The notes beneath the pieces were generated by a model. It saw only the letters and a program-made list of their open reading frames with translations, ran no database searches and had not been told where the DNA came from. From the NCBI GenBank assembly GCA_015143295.1, contig CM026560.1:2668501-2732500 (forward strand): a stretch of DNA of 64,000 nucleotides, written 5' to 3'. The position numbers were made by a program, and so were the translations under genes. The stretch comes from Tetracentron sinense (taxonomy: Eukaryota > Streptophyta > Magnoliopsida > Trochodendrales > Trochodendraceae). Below, in pieces: positions 12,084-24,038 of this stretch (its first letter is position 1; the number at the start of each line of letters is the position of its first letter).

Positions 12084-12756
12084 GGGGCCGTTTGAATACA
12101 CTTCCGTTTTTCTGTTTTATAAAATTGGAAATGACTTTCTATTTTTAAAAATTTTAAACAGAAAACATGTTTAGCATTTCTAACTGTTACTTGTTGTAAA
12201 AAATGAAAGACAAAAAAATATGTTTGGTTATGGTTATGATATGATAAACATAATAATGATTAAACAATTTCAATCCATGGTGGTGGTAGTGGTGGGTGGT
12301 AGTGGTGGAGGTTAGTTGTGGTGGTGGTGTAGTGGTGGGTGGTGGATTGGTGGTAGATGGTGGTGGTGGGTGGTCGTGGTCGTGGTGAGCGGTGGAGTGG
12401 TGGTGGTGGTGTGGTGGAGTGGTGGGTGGTGGGTGGTGGTGGTCGAGTGATGGGTGGTGGATTGGTGGGTTGGTGGGTGGTGGGGTGGTGGTGGTGGGTG
12501 GTGGTTTGGTGGTGGTGGTGGAGGTGAGTGGTGGGTGATGAAGTGGTGGGTGGTGGAGTGGTGTGGTGGTGTAACACCCAATGTTTTTTGTTTCCAAAAA
12601 CAGTGATAGTAGAAATTTTCTGTTACTTTGATTTTTACAAATTTTGTTAATTTTTAAAAACAAAAACAGAAACATGTTTATCAAACATATGTTGTGAAAA
12701 AATTTTCAAAATTTTGTTTTTAAAAACAAAAAACGGAAGTGCAACCAAACGGAGCC
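12084..12756. mobile_element. Tourist/Harbinger-type MITE carrying a GGT minisatellite
   Basis: Ends GGGGCCGTTTG (12084-) and CAAACGGAGCC (-12756) are near-perfect inverted repeats. They extend inward as 'acacttccgtttttctgtttt' versus 'aaaacaaaaaacggaagtg'. The element is flanked by TAA on both sides (12081-12083 and 12757-12759), the target duplication typical of Tourist/PIF-Harbinger elements. Length 673 bp. The centre is filled by a G-rich GGT minisatellite. Reading frames across it are only translated repeats. Confidence 0.7.
12277..12573 (+). repeat. GGT/GGTGG minisatellite, about 300 bp
   Basis: Almost pure (GGTGGT/GGTGGGTGG) repeats with strong strand bias: G and T on plus, essentially no C. 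Many GGTGG and GGGTGG blocks stand close together, so G-quadruplex formation on the plus strand is plausible. His/Pro-rich minus-strand frames through it are artefacts of the repeat. Confidence 0.9.
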
Positions 12757-15455
12757 TAAGGCACAATTTTTTACAAATATCCCATTAAATTAATATAACG
12801 GATAAAATGGTCTTTTCATAAAAACTTTTAAAGGCCATTAGTTAGTTATGGATAGAAAACTAACCTTGGGGTGGATTTGCAAAAGGTTTGAAAGTCATAA
12901 AAAAAGATGGGAGAAAATAAAAATAAAAAAACACAAAAAGTATTTACAAATAGCTAAAACAATAGAGAGGTTTTTAGAAATCCCCATAAAATCTATAGGA
13001 GTGGTCCTAGGATTGAGCGCACACATTTAAACAAGCAACCTAGTGAGGAAGGGCTTTTTTAGTAGCTAACAATATTTTACGCATATCACTGTCCAAAGTT
13101 GTGTTTTTGTCTTAAAATAATGGGAAATGTTAGCTTTACACACTGGCTTTAATAGATTTTGGCTCTCATTCATGCGTGAATTGCCTTTCTCCATACTTTT
13201 TCAGCTTGATAAAATAAAAGGTGAAAGGAGAGGCTCCTCTATGTCTTTATGTATCTATTTATCTATATTACTATTATATAACACGGTTAGAGTGTTCTCT
13301 GAATGTCATATCATGTATGTGCTCTTTTTTATGCCACCTAGACCTAAGACACCTCTTAATTTTTGAGGCAACATGAGCCTACTAAAATCAATAAGTTGGA
13401 AAGCCCTAAAAAAGGGAAGTTAATTGATATGGTTAAATAAAATAAAATATTAAATTATTCTATTTTAAATCAGCTTGTAAAGCATATCCAATCCAACCCT
13501 CTTTTTGCTTATCTCGTTCTCACTCATTGCAATCCAAAAAAGGAGTACACATGCCTCTTGTTGGTGGTGAGTGTATCGTTTCGAATTTCGGAAAAGGTCA
13601 ATGACTCAACTCATAATCATTGGATCGCCCATTTTCTGAGAACTCGAAAAATTAAGATGAAAATGAATTATATTCTATATTAAAATTAATATTCTATATT
13701 TATTCATTAATAACACAAGTCTCAAACCATATTAATCAATCTACAATATGATGTGTAACAATAATAATCATAATTAGATTACCGTCATGGACAATTAGAT
13801 AAAATAGTACTACCAAAGTGAAAGGTTCATAAGGCCGAATTAAGTCTTACAATCATTAATCTCATTCAACATAAATATTAAAATAAAAATAATAAGTTTT
13901 CATTCTTTAGTCCAACTTCTCATCACCTCCAGTAGCTCAATCTGAAACACAAATCAACAGTGAGCTTCATAAGCCCAATAGGAAAACAACTCAAATCAAA
14001 TATTATAATAGCGATGATAAATACTAATTAAAGAAAATTGTTCCTTTCAAAATAATGCAATACAATAATTTCTATGACAATAACTCAAATAAATTTAACC
14101 ATACACTCACACTTACATAAAAGACTTTCTTTCATTAGAATTTGTGTATTAATATGGCTCGATTTTCTCACAAGCTCGGCCTAACTCTTATAATATCCAT
14201 ACCTGAGTCTTCTCGAAGATGTTTAGGGCCTTCCACCCTAGGGCACTGAGCCCGTCTTACTTACTTTATGGGATTTTTCCCAAGAGGTCTCAAGGACATG
14301 CCCATATACACGTCTTCAAACAAACAAAATTCATCATTGTTCATTCTCATTATTCTTTTTCAATTCTCAAGTATAACCACTCCAAATGAATTAACCATTA
14401 TTTCTTTAGAAAATTAACTCAATGAAGTTTACTATAAAAATATTGAACATTTCAAAACTCATGACTTTTCACATAAAATAAAATAATTTCAAACCTAAAT
14501 AATGATGTTGAAAACAGTAAACTGTGAAATAGATCTGGAATTCGAGAATTATTATAAATTAAGTTTAAATCAAATTGCAATAAAATCATAGGGGTTTTAA
14601 AGCTTACTCATATATACATTATAGGAAAAATTTTGAGGATTTATAGGATAATATTTTATATCTAAAATATTTAATCTAGTAGGTTATAGTATTGCATGTT
14701 CTGAAATTCAGATTCGACCACGTCTTATTAATAAATATGTATGAAATTCAATATAACTTACAATTGGATGAAACAAGTTAGATTTTAAAGAAGACAGAAT
14801 AAGACATCTACAATAAAAATATCACGATTTTACAAAAGAATGGATATATCAAACAATTCATTAAAACACCGACATTGAAATCTGTGTGTGCAGTTTCATG
14901 CACAAACTCTTAACATATGAGATTAAATAAAATACTAAACGATCGAGAAAAAATCTAAACAAAATTACATAAGTGATATTAATCAATTGAGAATCATTTC
15001 CAATTGGCCAAAATATTAAATTTTATATATGCAATAAGTTACAAGCATTTCTCTCAATCACATACAGTTTTTGATAGATTCTATAGAAATTAATAATCTT
15101 CACCAAATAATTTATGAGTCATTTAAAAATTTCAAGAAAAACATTATGATGAATTCTAACAATAACATAAATTTCAAACTAATTAATTTTAACAGAATAA
15201 TATTTATTTATTTATTTTAATCATATACACAATCATGATCTAAATTTAAGTGTGATTCCTACCTCGCTTTCACAACTCGAAACCTTTGATCTTGAGGCTT
15301 CAATGATCTTCTTTTCCTTTTTATTGATTGCTTCCTTGAGCTAGTGAATCATCAACATAAATTATTTCTTAAGTTTAGGGCTTAGAGAAAATATGAGAAC
15401 AAAAGAGAAATCCAACATATAAAGTTCTCTACTCCCTTAATTCTCTCAATCCCCT
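12757..15455. other. AT-rich DNA, probably a degraded LTR from about 13500
   Basis: No gene is supported. From about 13500 to 15455 the order of sequence types resembles the large LTRs further right (a 'caacagtgagcttcataagccc' stretch, long AT-rich middle, 'cctacctcgctttcacaactcg', then a TATA-like 'acatataaagttctc' near 15415). It may be an old LTR in the same minus orientation, cut at its right by the CACTA end at 15456. Boundaries are not visible. Confidence 0.35.
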
Positions 15456-16113
15456 CACTACAAAATTCAAGATTTTAGCGGTAGTTCAAAACCGTTGCCA
15501 TAAGACCACAAACCGTTGTTACAGGATATCATGGTGGTTAACTAAACCGTTGCTGATTACCGTGTCGGGGAAGCCTTTCGCGGCGACACACACGACGGTT
15601 TAAAGGAACTGCTGTTATAACTATTATCATTAATGGCGGTTTTTAACCGCCGTAATTAACATTTTAATATGATTATTAAAATGACCTATTACGACATATA
15701 TAACCGCTATTATATAATCTATATATTATAGCGGTGCAAAACCACCATAATATATTGTATATATTACGGCAGTTTAACACCACCATAATTTATATATTAT
15801 GTAACGGCGGGTAAGGTAAAAACCGCAATGATATATTGTATGTATTATGGCGGTTTCACATCGCCGTAATTTATATATTATTTAACAGCGGGCAAAACCA
15901 TTGCTTATAATTTATAATTAATATTATCTATAATGGTGGGTAAAACCACCACTATGAATGAAAAAAAAATTACCAGTATTATTTGTACCTGTCAGCAATA
16001 TAAAAATCAATTAACGCGTGTACAGATAATTTTGTGTCTGTAAGCAATATATAATAATTTCAATTAAATATAATAAATCCAATGTAATCAAAATACATGC
16101 CCAAGCCTGGAAT
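15456..16113. mobile_element. One end of a CACTA (En/Spm-type) transposon
   Basis: The sequence begins CACTACAAAATT at 15456, the hallmark terminus of plant CACTA elements. From 15474 to about 15960 there are many short subterminal repeats in both orientations (gcggtt / aaccgc / ccgtaat words), where the transposase of these elements binds. The opposite end (…TTTTGTAGTG) was not found in the window. The LINE at 16126 interrupts the element soon after the subterminal zone, and a continuation beyond 22366 could not be confirmed. No transposase coding is seen. Confidence 0.65.
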
Positions 16114-16249
16114 AATACAATTATACTTCTTTTAAAGAGTTACTAACAAAGTGGTTAACTGATTGCTCTGGAGGTGCATGTTAGCGGCTTTTCTTTTTTT
16201 CCTTTAGGTGCATGTTAGCATCCTAAATCTCCGAGCTTGCGTTAGGGTT

Positions 16250-17979
16250 TCCATGGCCGCCGGTCATATGGGAGGAGCTTTCCCTACTCGGCCCCCAGAT
16301 TTGAAGACTTCATATGCTGTTGCGGTAGGTGTTTCTCCCCAAAAGTCATATGCTGAAGTTGTTCTCAACCATTCTCTTATTCCCGAAGTGATCAAAATAT
16401 CCAAATCCTTGGCAATAAACAAAGGTGAACCTGCTCTCTATCTCTCTCTCTCGATGAAACAGCAAAACTTATTAGTCCTCTAAAATTCTCACTGATCGCT
16501 AAATGTGCTTATGGGAGGCCAAGTTTCATGGATATTAGAGAGTTTTTCAAGAAAAATTTTCTGTTAAAACTGGATTTTACCATTGGAATTCTAGATCCAA
16601 GGCACCTCATTATTCGATTCAGTTATGAGGAAGATTATCTAACAATTTATCTCAAAGAATATTGCTACATGAAAGGCCTTCTTCTCTATTTTATAAAATG
16701 GACCCCAGAATTTTGCTCGGGCATAGAACCAACCTTGGTTCCTATTTGGATTTCTCTTCCTAATCTTCCATTACACTTATTTCAAGAACATTTATTAAGA
16801 AGTACTGGATCTGCAGTGGGGAAAGTGTAATGCTTAGATAATCCTACGAAAGTTTTATCTCGTCCAAGTAAAGCCAGAATGTGCGTGGAACTTGATATTA
16901 CAAGAGAAAAACCTTCTAGGATCTGGCTTGGTCTTGAATCCAACAGTAGATGGCAACCTATAATATATGAAAAAGATGTTTCTTATTGCATCCATTGCTA
17001 CAAACAAGGGCATGAAGTTGCTGATTGCCGACTACTCAACAAAAAAAAGAACTCCGTTTTGAAAGAAGATCAACAAGAAAAAGATCTCAAAGGAAATCTC
17101 GCAAGCAAAAGGAAACTAATCTGGGTGAAGAAGGCTGTTCAGCAAGATAAAGTAGCAGAAGGGAATGAAAAGGAAGTTTCAGCAGATCGAAATCTTCAGA
17201 TCACAGCATCTTCCATGGGCGCTAATAAAAATATAAACTGTTCTCCAGGAAACAGTTTGGAAGATTATGATTTTGATAATTCTACCATTGTGGAAACATC
17301 AGATCAGAATCGATCTTATGATCCTAAGAATACTAATTTGGTTTAGGAAAAAAATCCTAAAAGAGTGCAGAGAACAGATGAAACAACACCAGCTGCGATT
17401 GAGATAGGTAAGGATGTAGTAATTTTTGAGAAATCAGAATTTCTAATTCCTTATGTTTCAGATCAGTCATATAGAAAAGGAGAACCGTCTTCTTACTACA
17501 ATCAAGCTACAGTGGAGATTGGAGAAGAAGAGAATTCAGTAGATTTAACTCGCTCACATCCAGGTTTGATCTCTCCTATTAACTCCTCTAAAATTTTAGT
17601 AGCAGATATACAAGGTGATACATATATTTTGAGTAAAAATTTTGAGAATAATATGGGACTGACTAAAAAGGGAACTGATCTTCATAATAGTAGCATCCTT
17701 ACTTCCTCGGAAACTAGCCTTAGGTTTCACTTTTCTCCTCAATATTGTATGTGGAAAAAGCTGATTTTTACCCTTGAAGGAAATCATTATAGTAAGGAAA
17801 AATCAATTCCGGATAATATTCTGTGGGAACAATCTCAAACCTTTGAATATCATTCGGATAATGAACCTTGTTTGATAAAGAATATTAATTTTTTTAAGGA
17901 AGAGGCAAAATTATTCTCTCACAAGCAGCTCAGAATTGTTCTCCTCATACAATTATTTAGAACCCAAAAAGAAATCTAA
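16250..17979 (+). pseudogene. LINE ORF1 (DUF4283-type nucleic-acid-binding protein), broken
   Basis: Frames from about 16253 carry the DUF4283 region usual in plant LINE ORF1 ('AKCAYGRPSFMDIREFF' near 16500, 'PIWISLPNLPLHLF' near 16740, 'SRPSKARMCVELDI' near 16860). Then comes a CCHC zinc knuckle C-I-H-C-Y-K-Q-G-H-E-V-A-D-C at about 16990-17030. A Lys-rich, acidic linker follows to 17979. Stops at about 16481, 16828 and 17344 interrupt the frame. The intact protein would coat the element's RNA. Confidence 0.7.
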
Positions 17980-18059
17980 GTATAGAAAAGTTGTGCTATC
18001 TTCTGATAGAGTGACACGTTCTAGATCTACGGGTCTATCTTTGGTGGCTTACTCCATTA

Positions 18060-21000
18060 ATGTTATCAATTAATAAATTTCTCCTTTGGAATATTCGAGT
18101 AATTGGTAATCTAGCTTCTAAAACTAGATTAAAACAATTAATCTCTTCTAATAATATTATGCTCTCTGCTATAAATGGAACCAAAAAAAAGTCTTGATTC
18201 TCATTCTGAAATTTGTTCTTTTATTGGCATGGATAACCATCTTGATTCTCAAATTTCTCACTCTAAGATTTGGCTGTTTTGGAAGAGTCATGTCAAAGTT
18301 TCTTTTATTTCTACTACTGATCAAATGATAGTTGTTGAAATTTCTGATAACTCTATGATTCCAATCAAATGTGCCTTTGTTTACGCTAAATGTACAAGAA
18401 GAGAGCGTTTGGCTCTCTGGGAAGATCTCCTTGCGGCTTTTTTGACTTTTGCAGAGCCTTTTTTTATAGGTGTTGATTTCAATACTATCTTTGCTTCTAA
18501 TGAAAAACTGGGTGGCAGAGATGTTAACTATGAATCTATAAAAGATTTTAACAATATGATTAATGAGTTGGGGCTGATGGATACGGGGTTCTCAGGTAAT
18601 AAATTTACTTGGTGCAATAATCAGGTAGGCATGCATCCTATTTATGCTCGTTTTGATCGCATCTTTTTAATCCTGCTTGGACTATTAATTTCAATATCTC
18701 TTCGATTAAACATCTTTCTAGAATTGTTTCTGATCATGCTCCTCTTTTATTAGAGTTTGACAATAATCAAACTAGAAGGCCCTCATCCTTTAAATTCCAG
18801 CAAATGTGGACTAATCATTCAGAGTTTTCCAGAATTGTATCTGAATCTTAGGGGCCTCCTATCTTAGTTAATCCTCTCATCTCTTTCTTCCTTAAACTTA
18901 AAAGGCTTAAATCTTCTTTAAAAATTTGGAACAGAAATGTCTTTGATAATATTTTTCAAAAAATTAACTCTCTCAAGAACCAAATATCTGACTTGAAAGT
19001 TGATATTCAAAGATCTTGGGATGAAGTGAAAAATGTCTCTCTGTCTAACCTTAAGGTTGAACTGCAATCTATTCTTCTTTATGAAGAAATTTTCTGGAGA
19101 CAGAAATCGAGAGTTTAATGACTCAAAGAAGGTGATAACAACACGAAGTTTTTTCATATGATCAATAATTCTAGAAGGGGTCAAAATTGCATTTCTAAAA
19201 TTCAAGATGCTCAAGGCAATTGGCTAGACTCTCAGGATGATATAGGTAATGAAGCGGTTAATTTTTTTAAGAATTTACTTTCTTCTGAAAATACTGTTAT
19301 TGATAGTAATATTTTGAATCACATTCCTTGCATTATTTTTGAGGAAAACAATAATTTTATATCTTCTTTTCCCTCTTTAGAAGAAATTGAAAAGGTTATT
19401 TTTAGCATGTCTACTGATAGCACTCCTAGTCCTAATGGTTTTTTTGGTCATTTTTTTCATTCTTGTTAGAATATTATTAAGGAGGATCTTTTTCATACTA
19501 TTACTTTTTTTTTCTTGACTGCTGAAATTCCTAGAGATAAATGCAACAACTATTGCCTTAATCCCTAAATGCATTTCTCCTATGTCTTTCTCGGATTTCA
19601 GACCAATTAGTCTATGTAATTTTCTTTATAAGATTATATCTCGCATTTTGGCTGATCGCATTAGTTTATTACTTCCTAACATTATCTCTTATGAACAAAG
19701 TGCCTTTGTTAAAGGTAGGAATATTCTAGATAATGTTAGTATAGCTCAAGAGATGGTGCAAGACATTGATAGGAAAATTCCGGAAGGTAATGTTATTTTT
19801 AAACTTGATATGTCCAAAGCTTATGACAGAATGGAATGGAATTTCATATTTATTGTCCTTCAAAAGATGGGTTTTAAAGAGGATTCTATTAGATTGATTC
19901 GTGATTGTCTCATTAATCAATCATTCTCTATTCTTATAAATGGTTGCCTTCAAGGTTTTTTCAGAGTTTGTGGGGTCTTCGCCAAGGTGATCCTTTATCC
20001 CCTGTTCTTTTCATTATTACAGAAGAAGTTCTTAGCAGGAGCCTAAAAATCATAGCTGCGAGTCTTTCATCTAATTATAAACTGGGAAGGTATCTTCTCT
20101 TTACTGATGATACTCTCATTTTTTACAATGGTAGGAACAGAATATTAAAAAAATCTTTGACTTCATTTCAGATTATGAAAGATCTTCAGGCCAATTGATC
20201 AATAGATCTAAAAGTTCTTTTTATTGTTTTGATAAGATGAATAGAATGAGAACAGATAATATTTTTAATTGGGTGGGTATTTCTAGGAAAAAATCTCTTT
20301 TATCTATCTGGGAGTCCCTCTTTATGAAGGCCGCCTTAAAAAGACTCTTTTTAATTCTCTTATTGATAAAATCTCCTCTAAGGTGGAAGGTTGGAAGGCT
20401 AAATTTTTATTGTTTGGTAGGCATCTTACTTGATTAAACATGTTCTATCTTCTATTCCCACTTGCCTCCTTGCGGGCATCTATGTGCCCAAAGGTATTAC
20501 TTATTAGATTGATAAAATTATGGCAAATTTTTTTTTGGAATAATACGAATGAAATTAGAAAACATCATTTGATTAACTGGAAATATTTGCTCTCGTCCCC
20601 AGTTGGAAGGGGGTCTCAGAATTCGTAATATGAATGACTTTTCTAATGCCCTTAGAATGAAACAAGTATGAAAATCTATACCAATCGAATAATCTATGGT
20701 CAAATTTTTTTAGAAAAAAATTTCAATGTAATCATATCTGGCAGGCTTCTTATAGTCCTGGTGCTACCAAAACCTGGATTAAAATTAGTCAACTGTGTAA
20801 AGATGTGATTTATAAATCAACTTCTTTAATTGGTAATGGAAATAAGATCAATTTCTGGTTAAATTGTTGGTTTGGAGAGGTCCCTCTTATTGATCTTGTT
20901 CTATCTACTCCTCAGAATTTTCCTTTTATTTCAGATATGCTTGATTCTAATGGTATTTGCGATTTCTATCTTGTCAATGACTATATTCTGACCATTTGAA

Positions 21001-22050
21001 AATAGCTATTAGATCCGCAGGTTTCTTCACTTCTGCTTCTGATGATATCTTTATTTGGAATCCCAGCCCGAATGGTAAGTTTATAGTTAAATCTGCTTGA
21101 GATTCTATTAGAATTTCTAATGATCGAAAGGACTGGAGTAAGAACATATGGAATTCTATTATCCCAAAAAAATTTCAAATCTTTGGGTGGAAGGTAATGT
21201 ATGGTGCTATTTCAACAGATAATATGATTCAATCAACAGGTATTCCTTTCGTTAGTTGATGTTCTTGTTGTAATTCTGGTAATATTGAATCTTTATCTCA
21301 CATTCTTTTAAAAAGTGATCTTGCAGCTAATATTTGGAGATATTTTTCTAGGTTTTGTTCCATTGTATTGCAGCCCAGTGATTCCATTCAATGTTTTCTT
21401 ATACGATGGTTCAGAGCCTATGATAGGAACCACAATGAGCTATTCAATCTCCTCCCTCTCCTCATCATTTGGGAACTTTGGAAAGAGAGATGCTTGAGAA
21501 GATTTAAGAAAATTAGAAAGCCTCCGGATATCATTATTACTCGCATCAAAGTTTAGCTAGCGGAGTCGGGGAGACTACCTACTAAAAAGAGACCGCATCT
21601 ATCTTCTTTTAGCATTCCTTCTCTTTCTCCTAAGATCAGAAAGACTATTTCTATGGTTAAATGGATTTGGCCTCTTCAAGGTATTATAAAGCTGAATGTG
21701 GATGGAGCTTCTAGAAGTAATCTTGGGTTAGCTAGTGGAGGTATTATTCGAAATTATCATGGTGACATGTTAGCCTGTTTCTTCTCGTTTTATGACTATT
21801 GTACCAACTATGTTGCTGAGACTCGAGCTCTCCTTAATGGCATTTTGCTTTGTCATTCCATGGGATATATGTAGATTGAGGTGAAGTCTGACTCTAAATC
21901 CCGTGTAGAAGCCTGGAATGGTCGATGCCATCACCCTTGGTCTATTTGGTATTAGAATCAAAAAATAAAAAGAGTTAACAAAGTTAACAGCATTTGCTCG
22001 TCTATTACTCATATTTATAGAGAAGCAAACTAGGTTGCTGATTTTTTATC
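18060..22050 (+). pseudogene. LINE ORF2: endonuclease, reverse transcriptase, RNase H, broken
   Basis: In order: an apurinic-type endonuclease (about 18070-18760: 'LLWNIR', 'VYAKCTRRERLALWEDL', 'FIGVDFNTI' standing for the usual GGDFN, 'FTWCNN', 'ARFDRIF'); reverse transcriptase (19585-20150: 'SDFRPISLCN', 'QSAFVKGRNI', 'FKLDMSKAYDRMEW', 'LRQGDPLSPVLF', then FTDDTLIF where YADD is usual); RT zinc-binding region (21160-21350, 'IPKKFQIFGWKVM'); and RNase H (21650-22050) with D of 'NVDGAS', E of 'AETRALL', D of 'VKSDSK' and a last D of 'VADFLS' all kept. Frames break repeatedly, including stops at 18849 and 20998 and a shift inside the polymerase near 19975. Confidence 0.8.
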
Positions 22051-22603
22051 TAATTATGGTTGCGATCTTCAGAGTTCGGGATTGATCCAGTCTATCCAGG
22101 ATAGTTCCCCTCATCTTAGGGCCCTTATCTTTCTGGATAAAGTGGGTCTTGGTAATATTAGATTGTTTTGATGTGTATTGTGGTTGGTTGTTTGTATAGG
22201 GTTGGGGGTTTTTAATTACCTCTACCTGTATGCATCTTTTTTAGGGGTAAGGTTTTATGTCCCTCCCCCATGTTTTCGAAATTTTTATTAATAAACAGGT
22301 AGGGGTCCGCCAAACCCCCCACTCCCCTGAGCGGTTTTTTTTCTTAAAAAAAAAAATACAATTATATATACATGTCCATAAAAAGTGCCGAGTAAAAAAG
22401 GGAAAAAAATCCTAAGCAAGTTGCCTAGCTCTCTCTTGGCGGTGCTCCAAAACCCGACAAGTATGTGATGTCGGCTCTCTCCTACAGAAAACAATAATAC
22501 ACAATTATTATTAGAATATCGAAATGATAAATTTAAGGATTTAATAATTAATTAATATGCAAAGAAACAAACACATCTCATAATTTTAATAGTTTTAAGT
22601 AAT

Positions 22604-24033
22604 AGTTAGGCCTAAACCTACAACCGAGCACCAAATCCAAACAGGGATTCGGATTTCGATGCAGTTGCTTCTAACACGTGTATTTCAACCCAACCTAAGT
22701 GTATGAATTGACTTCGATGGAATCTGAGGTCGTTTGCCCGATTTGGGCACTGAGAGGCCCAAAATCCATACTTTTCAAGAATGGTTACCGTGGCTTGGAT
22801 TTCGATACGGTTTCTTCTAACGCGTGTATTTCGACCCAACCTAAGTGTGGAAATTGGTTTCGATGGAATCCGAGGTCATTTTCCCGATTTGGGCACCGAG
22901 GTCCCGAAATCTATATTTTTCAAGAAAGGTTATGCCTAAAACTACAAACGCGCACCAAATCTAAACCGAGGCTTAGATTTCGAGGCGGTTGCTTCTAATG
23001 CGTGTATTTTGACCCAACTTAAGTGTGTGAATTGGTTTTGATGGAATAGGAGGTCATTTGCTTGATTTGGACACCGAGAGGCCCGAAATCTATACTTTTC
23101 AAAAATGGTTATGCCTAAATCTACAAACGCGCACCAAATCCAAACCGGAACTCGGATTTCGATGCGGTTTCTTCTAACATGTGTATTTCGACCCAACCTA
23201 AGTGTGAGAATTGGTTTCGTTGGAATTCGAGGTCGTTTGCCAGATTTGGGCACCAAGAGGCCCGAAATCCATACTTTTCAAGAATGGTTATACCTAAACC
23301 TACAAACGCGCACCAAATTCAAGTCGGGGCTCGGATTTCGATGTGGTTTCTTCTAACGCATGTATTTCAACCCAACCTAAGTGTGAGAATTGGGTTCAAT
23401 AGAATCCAAGTTCATTTGCCCGATTTGGGCACCGAGGGCCCAAAATTCCTACTTTTGAAGAATGATTATGCCTAAACCTACAAATGTGCACCAAATCCAA
23501 ACTGGGGCTCGGATTTCGATGTGGTTCTTCTAGCTCATGTATTTCGATCTAACCTAAGTGTGAGAATTGGTTTCGATGGAATCCAAGGTCGTTTCCCAAT
23601 TTAGGCACCGAGTGGCCTGAAATCCATACTTTTTAAGAATGGTTAGCCTAAACCTACAAACGCGCACCAAATTCAAACCTGGACTTGAATTTCGATACGG
23701 TTTATTCTAATGCATGTATTAGACCCAACCTAAGTGTGAGAATTGGTTTCGATGGAATCCGAGTTCGTTTGCCCAATTTGGGCACTAAGGGCTTGAAATT
23801 TATACTTTTCGTGAATTGTTATGCCTAAACTTACAAACACGCACCAAATCTAAATTGGGGCTCGAATTTTGATGCGGTTTCTTTTAACACGTGTATTTCA
23901 ATCAAACTTGAGTATGGGAATTGGTTTCGATGGAATCCGAGGTCATTTGCCAGATTTGGGCACCGAGATGCCCAAAATCCATACTATTCAAGAATGGTTA
24001 TGCCTAAATCTACAAACGTGCACCAAATCCAAA
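22604..24033. repeat. ~180-bp satellite array, left part (about 8 monomers)
   Basis: Direct tandem copies of a monomer recognised by 'tgcctaaacctacaaacgcgcaccaaatccaaac', 'ctcggatttcgatgcggtttcttctaac', 'gtatttcgacccaacctaagtgtg', 'ttggtttcgatggaatccgaggtcgtttgcccgatttgggcaccgag' and 'cccgaaatccatacttttcaagaatggtta'. Successive 'gcctaaa' words lie about 180 bases apart (22929, 23109, 23289, 23468, 23820, 24000). Copies differ by several percent. Frames across the array on both strands are repeat translations, not genes. Confidence 0.92.
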
Positions 24034-24038
24034 CTGGG

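Larger units (their letters stand above)
16114..22366 (+). mobile_element. Near full-length LINE (L1 clade) retrotransposon, inactive
   Basis: The unit runs from about 16126 to an A tail at 22345-22356. It holds ORF1 with a zinc knuckle, then endonuclease, reverse transcriptase, RT zinc-binding and RNase H regions in the normal order. The same 12 bases, aatacaattata, occur at 16114-16125 and directly after the A run at 22355-22366; this is a plausible target-site duplication and gives a length near 6.2 kb, normal for plant L1. Dozens of in-frame stops and some frameshifts make it non-functional. It sits inside DNA that begins with the CACTA end at 15456, so it inserted after that element. Confidence 0.8.

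Noticed and set aside
12187..12684. His/Pro/Thr-rich minus-strand frames of 89-165 codons
   Set aside because: They are translations of the GGT minisatellite in three frames; no start context, no homology expected.
13921..15450. A clear LTR with defined ends
   Set aside because: General resemblance to the other LTRs, but no TG/CA ends or target duplication could be placed.
22604..24033. CRISPR-like array of direct repeats
   Set aside because: Contiguous 180-bp monomers without spacers in a plant genome; it is a satellite.
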